Below are positions 4,683 through 5,591 of a stretch of DNA of 5,591 nucleotides, in pieces. The notes below the pieces were generated by a model. It searched no databases. It was given only the letters and a program-made list of their open reading frames with translations, and had not been told where the DNA came from. How positions within the stretch are numbered: the first letter of the stretch is position 1; each line of letters starts with the position of its first letter. The translations under genes were made by a program, and so were the position numbers. This stretch comes from CAMTWB01 sp037441775 (GTDB lineage: Bacteria > Desulfobacterota > Syntrophia > Syntrophales > CAMTWB01): assembly GCA_037441775.1 (NCBI GenBank), contig JBBIRO010000003.1, forward strand, positions 1-5,591. Direction: 5' to 3'.

Positions 4683-5591
4683 TGGAAAATAGTACTTTTC
4701 ATTATCGTTTAAACGAGAAGCCCCCATTTTTTAAAAATGTGACCTATGGACTGCAATGGATCATGATCGCCATTCCCAATGTGGTGATCTTCTCTGCCCT
4801 CTGCGGAACAGCTCTGGGGCTTGATCCCGCCGCCCAGATCAGCTTTTCGCAGCGCCTGCTCATTGCCACGGGCCTGATGACTCTTGTTCAAAGTCTCTTT
4901 GGACATCAGTATCCCCTCCTCGAGGGGCCTTCTGCGGTTGTTTTACCGAGCTTTGTTGCCCTGGCCCCCTATGGCCTTGCTACCATCGAGGGGGGGATGA
5001 TTGTGGGTGGGCTGTTCCTTTTCTGTATCTATAAACTGAAATTATTTAAGTGGTTTGTTGCTTTTTTTACGCCCAATGTCGTAGGGGTCATCCTGATACT
5101 GGTGAGCCTTTCATTGCTGCCTTTCCTGTACCCCCTGCTGATCGGCATAGATAAACTCCATCCTTATGGAGATTTAAGCGTTCTGGGCTATTCTCTTTTG
5201 ATCATCCTTATCATAGCCCTTTTATCTTACTGGTCACGGGGCTTTTTCCAGACGACCTCGCTTCTAGCCGGGATTTTCCTGGGATTTATCCTCTTTCACC
5301 TGAAGGGGGAGATTTCATTAAGAATAGTGACCGAATCAAGCTGGTTTTCCTTGCCTGCTGTCGTGTGGGGGCCGTGGCCGACTTTCTCGGCGGGACCGAT
5401 TATTGTGATGGTCTGCACCTATCTGGCGGTCATGACCAACACGGTCGGCAGTATCCATGGGATTTCCGAGATCGTCGGCAAGGAGAGGCTGGAGGAACGA
5501 ATCCACCGCGGAATTGGAATGACCGGCATCGGAGGGATTGTGGCTGCCTTTTTCGGAGTGGTCGGACTGGTGAGTTATTCAACGAGCCCCG
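4682..5591 (+). CDS. NCS2 (nucleobase/ascorbate transporter) family permease, divergent, 3'-truncated by window edge
   Basis: The ATG at 4682 overlaps the DctM stop (TAATG), and the frame stays open to the window end, giving 303 residues of a family that is usually 420-450. It has no strong ribosome site of its own, so translational coupling is likely. Family resemblance: TM1 region YGLQWIMIAIPNVVIF (22-37), LMTLVQSLFGHQYPLLEGPS (65-84), FFTPNVVGVILIL (128-140) and the TM8 region TYLAVMTNTVGSIHGISEIVGKE (246-268). Several key positions are odd: the TM1 Gln-His pair is Gln-Trp (25-26); the TM8 Glu that hydrogen-bonds nucleobases in UraA appears as Asn253 and the nearby Asp as Ser257; the TM10 Glu/Gln-Asn signature reads Ser-Thr-Ser-Pro (300-303). 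Characterised members import uracil, xanthine or uric acid with protons or sodium. These changes make that substrate class uncertain. Family call is good, function unknown. Confidence 0.85.
   Translation, partial: MENSTFHYRLNEKPPFFKNVTYGLQWIMIAIPNVVIFSALCGTALGLDPAAQISFSQRLLIATGLMTLVQSLFGHQYPLLEGPSAVVLPSFVALAPYGLATIEGGMIVGGLFLFCIYKLKLFKWFVAFFTPNVVGVILILVSLSLLPFLYPLLIGIDKLHPYGDLSVLGYSLLIILIIALLSYWSRGFFQTTSLLAGIFLGFILFHLKGEISLRIVTESSWFSLPAVVWGPWPTFSAGPIIVMVCTYLAVMTNTVGSIHGISEIVGKERLEERIHRGIGMTGIGGIVAAFFGVVGLVSYSTSP

Noticed and set aside
4709..4906. A 65-codon minus-strand open frame near the start of the NCS2 gene
   Set aside because: It is antisense to the NCS2 frame, which stays open for over 900 bases with family motifs. 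The reverse product is not recognisable.

Overview
The window is about half G+C and densely coded, with every convincing gene on the + strand. It looks like a piece of an anaerobic bacterial chromosome. A corrinoid protein next to a pterin-dependent methyltransferase, then a TRAP transporter, suggests an organism with tetrahydrofolate/Wood-Ljungdahl C1 metabolism. My best guess is a Desulfobacterota (deltaproteobacterial) sulfate reducer or syntroph. That placement is inference from gene content and style, not from a marker gene.

Left block (1-1304): the 3' part of a methylamine-type corrinoid protein (MtbC/MttC family, intact DxHxxG cobalamin motif). Fourteen bases later comes a complete AcsE/MtgA-type methyltransferase. 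In characterised systems a substrate-specific methyltransferase, often MttB-superfamily, loads a methyl group onto the corrinoid protein. The AcsE/MtgA-type enzyme then moves it to tetrahydrofolate. The first-step enzyme is not in the window and may lie upstream of position 1.

Gap 1305-1501: no gene. It holds a motif resembling dispersed repeats I associate with deltaproteobacteria, a near-perfect 16-bp palindrome, a TTGACA box with only a weak -10, and a small TTTGC/GCAAA inverted repeat. A separate promoter for the transport genes is plausible here.

Right block (1514-5591): a secreted DctP-type TRAP binding protein, a 267-base non-coding spacer rich in RNA hairpins, then DctQ-type and DctM-type membrane subunits one base apart. 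The fifth gene starts inside the DctM stop codon and runs off the window. It encodes a divergent NCS2 (nucleobase/ascorbate family) permease that appears to lack the acidic residues that bind nucleobases in characterised members.

Reading as a whole: a TRAP importer and an atypical NCS2 permease are co-translated beside a corrinoid methyl-transfer pair. A reasonable but unproven hypothesis is a module for uptake and anaerobic demethylation of a methylated compound, with methyl groups entering the folate C1 pool. The substrate cannot be read from the sequence.
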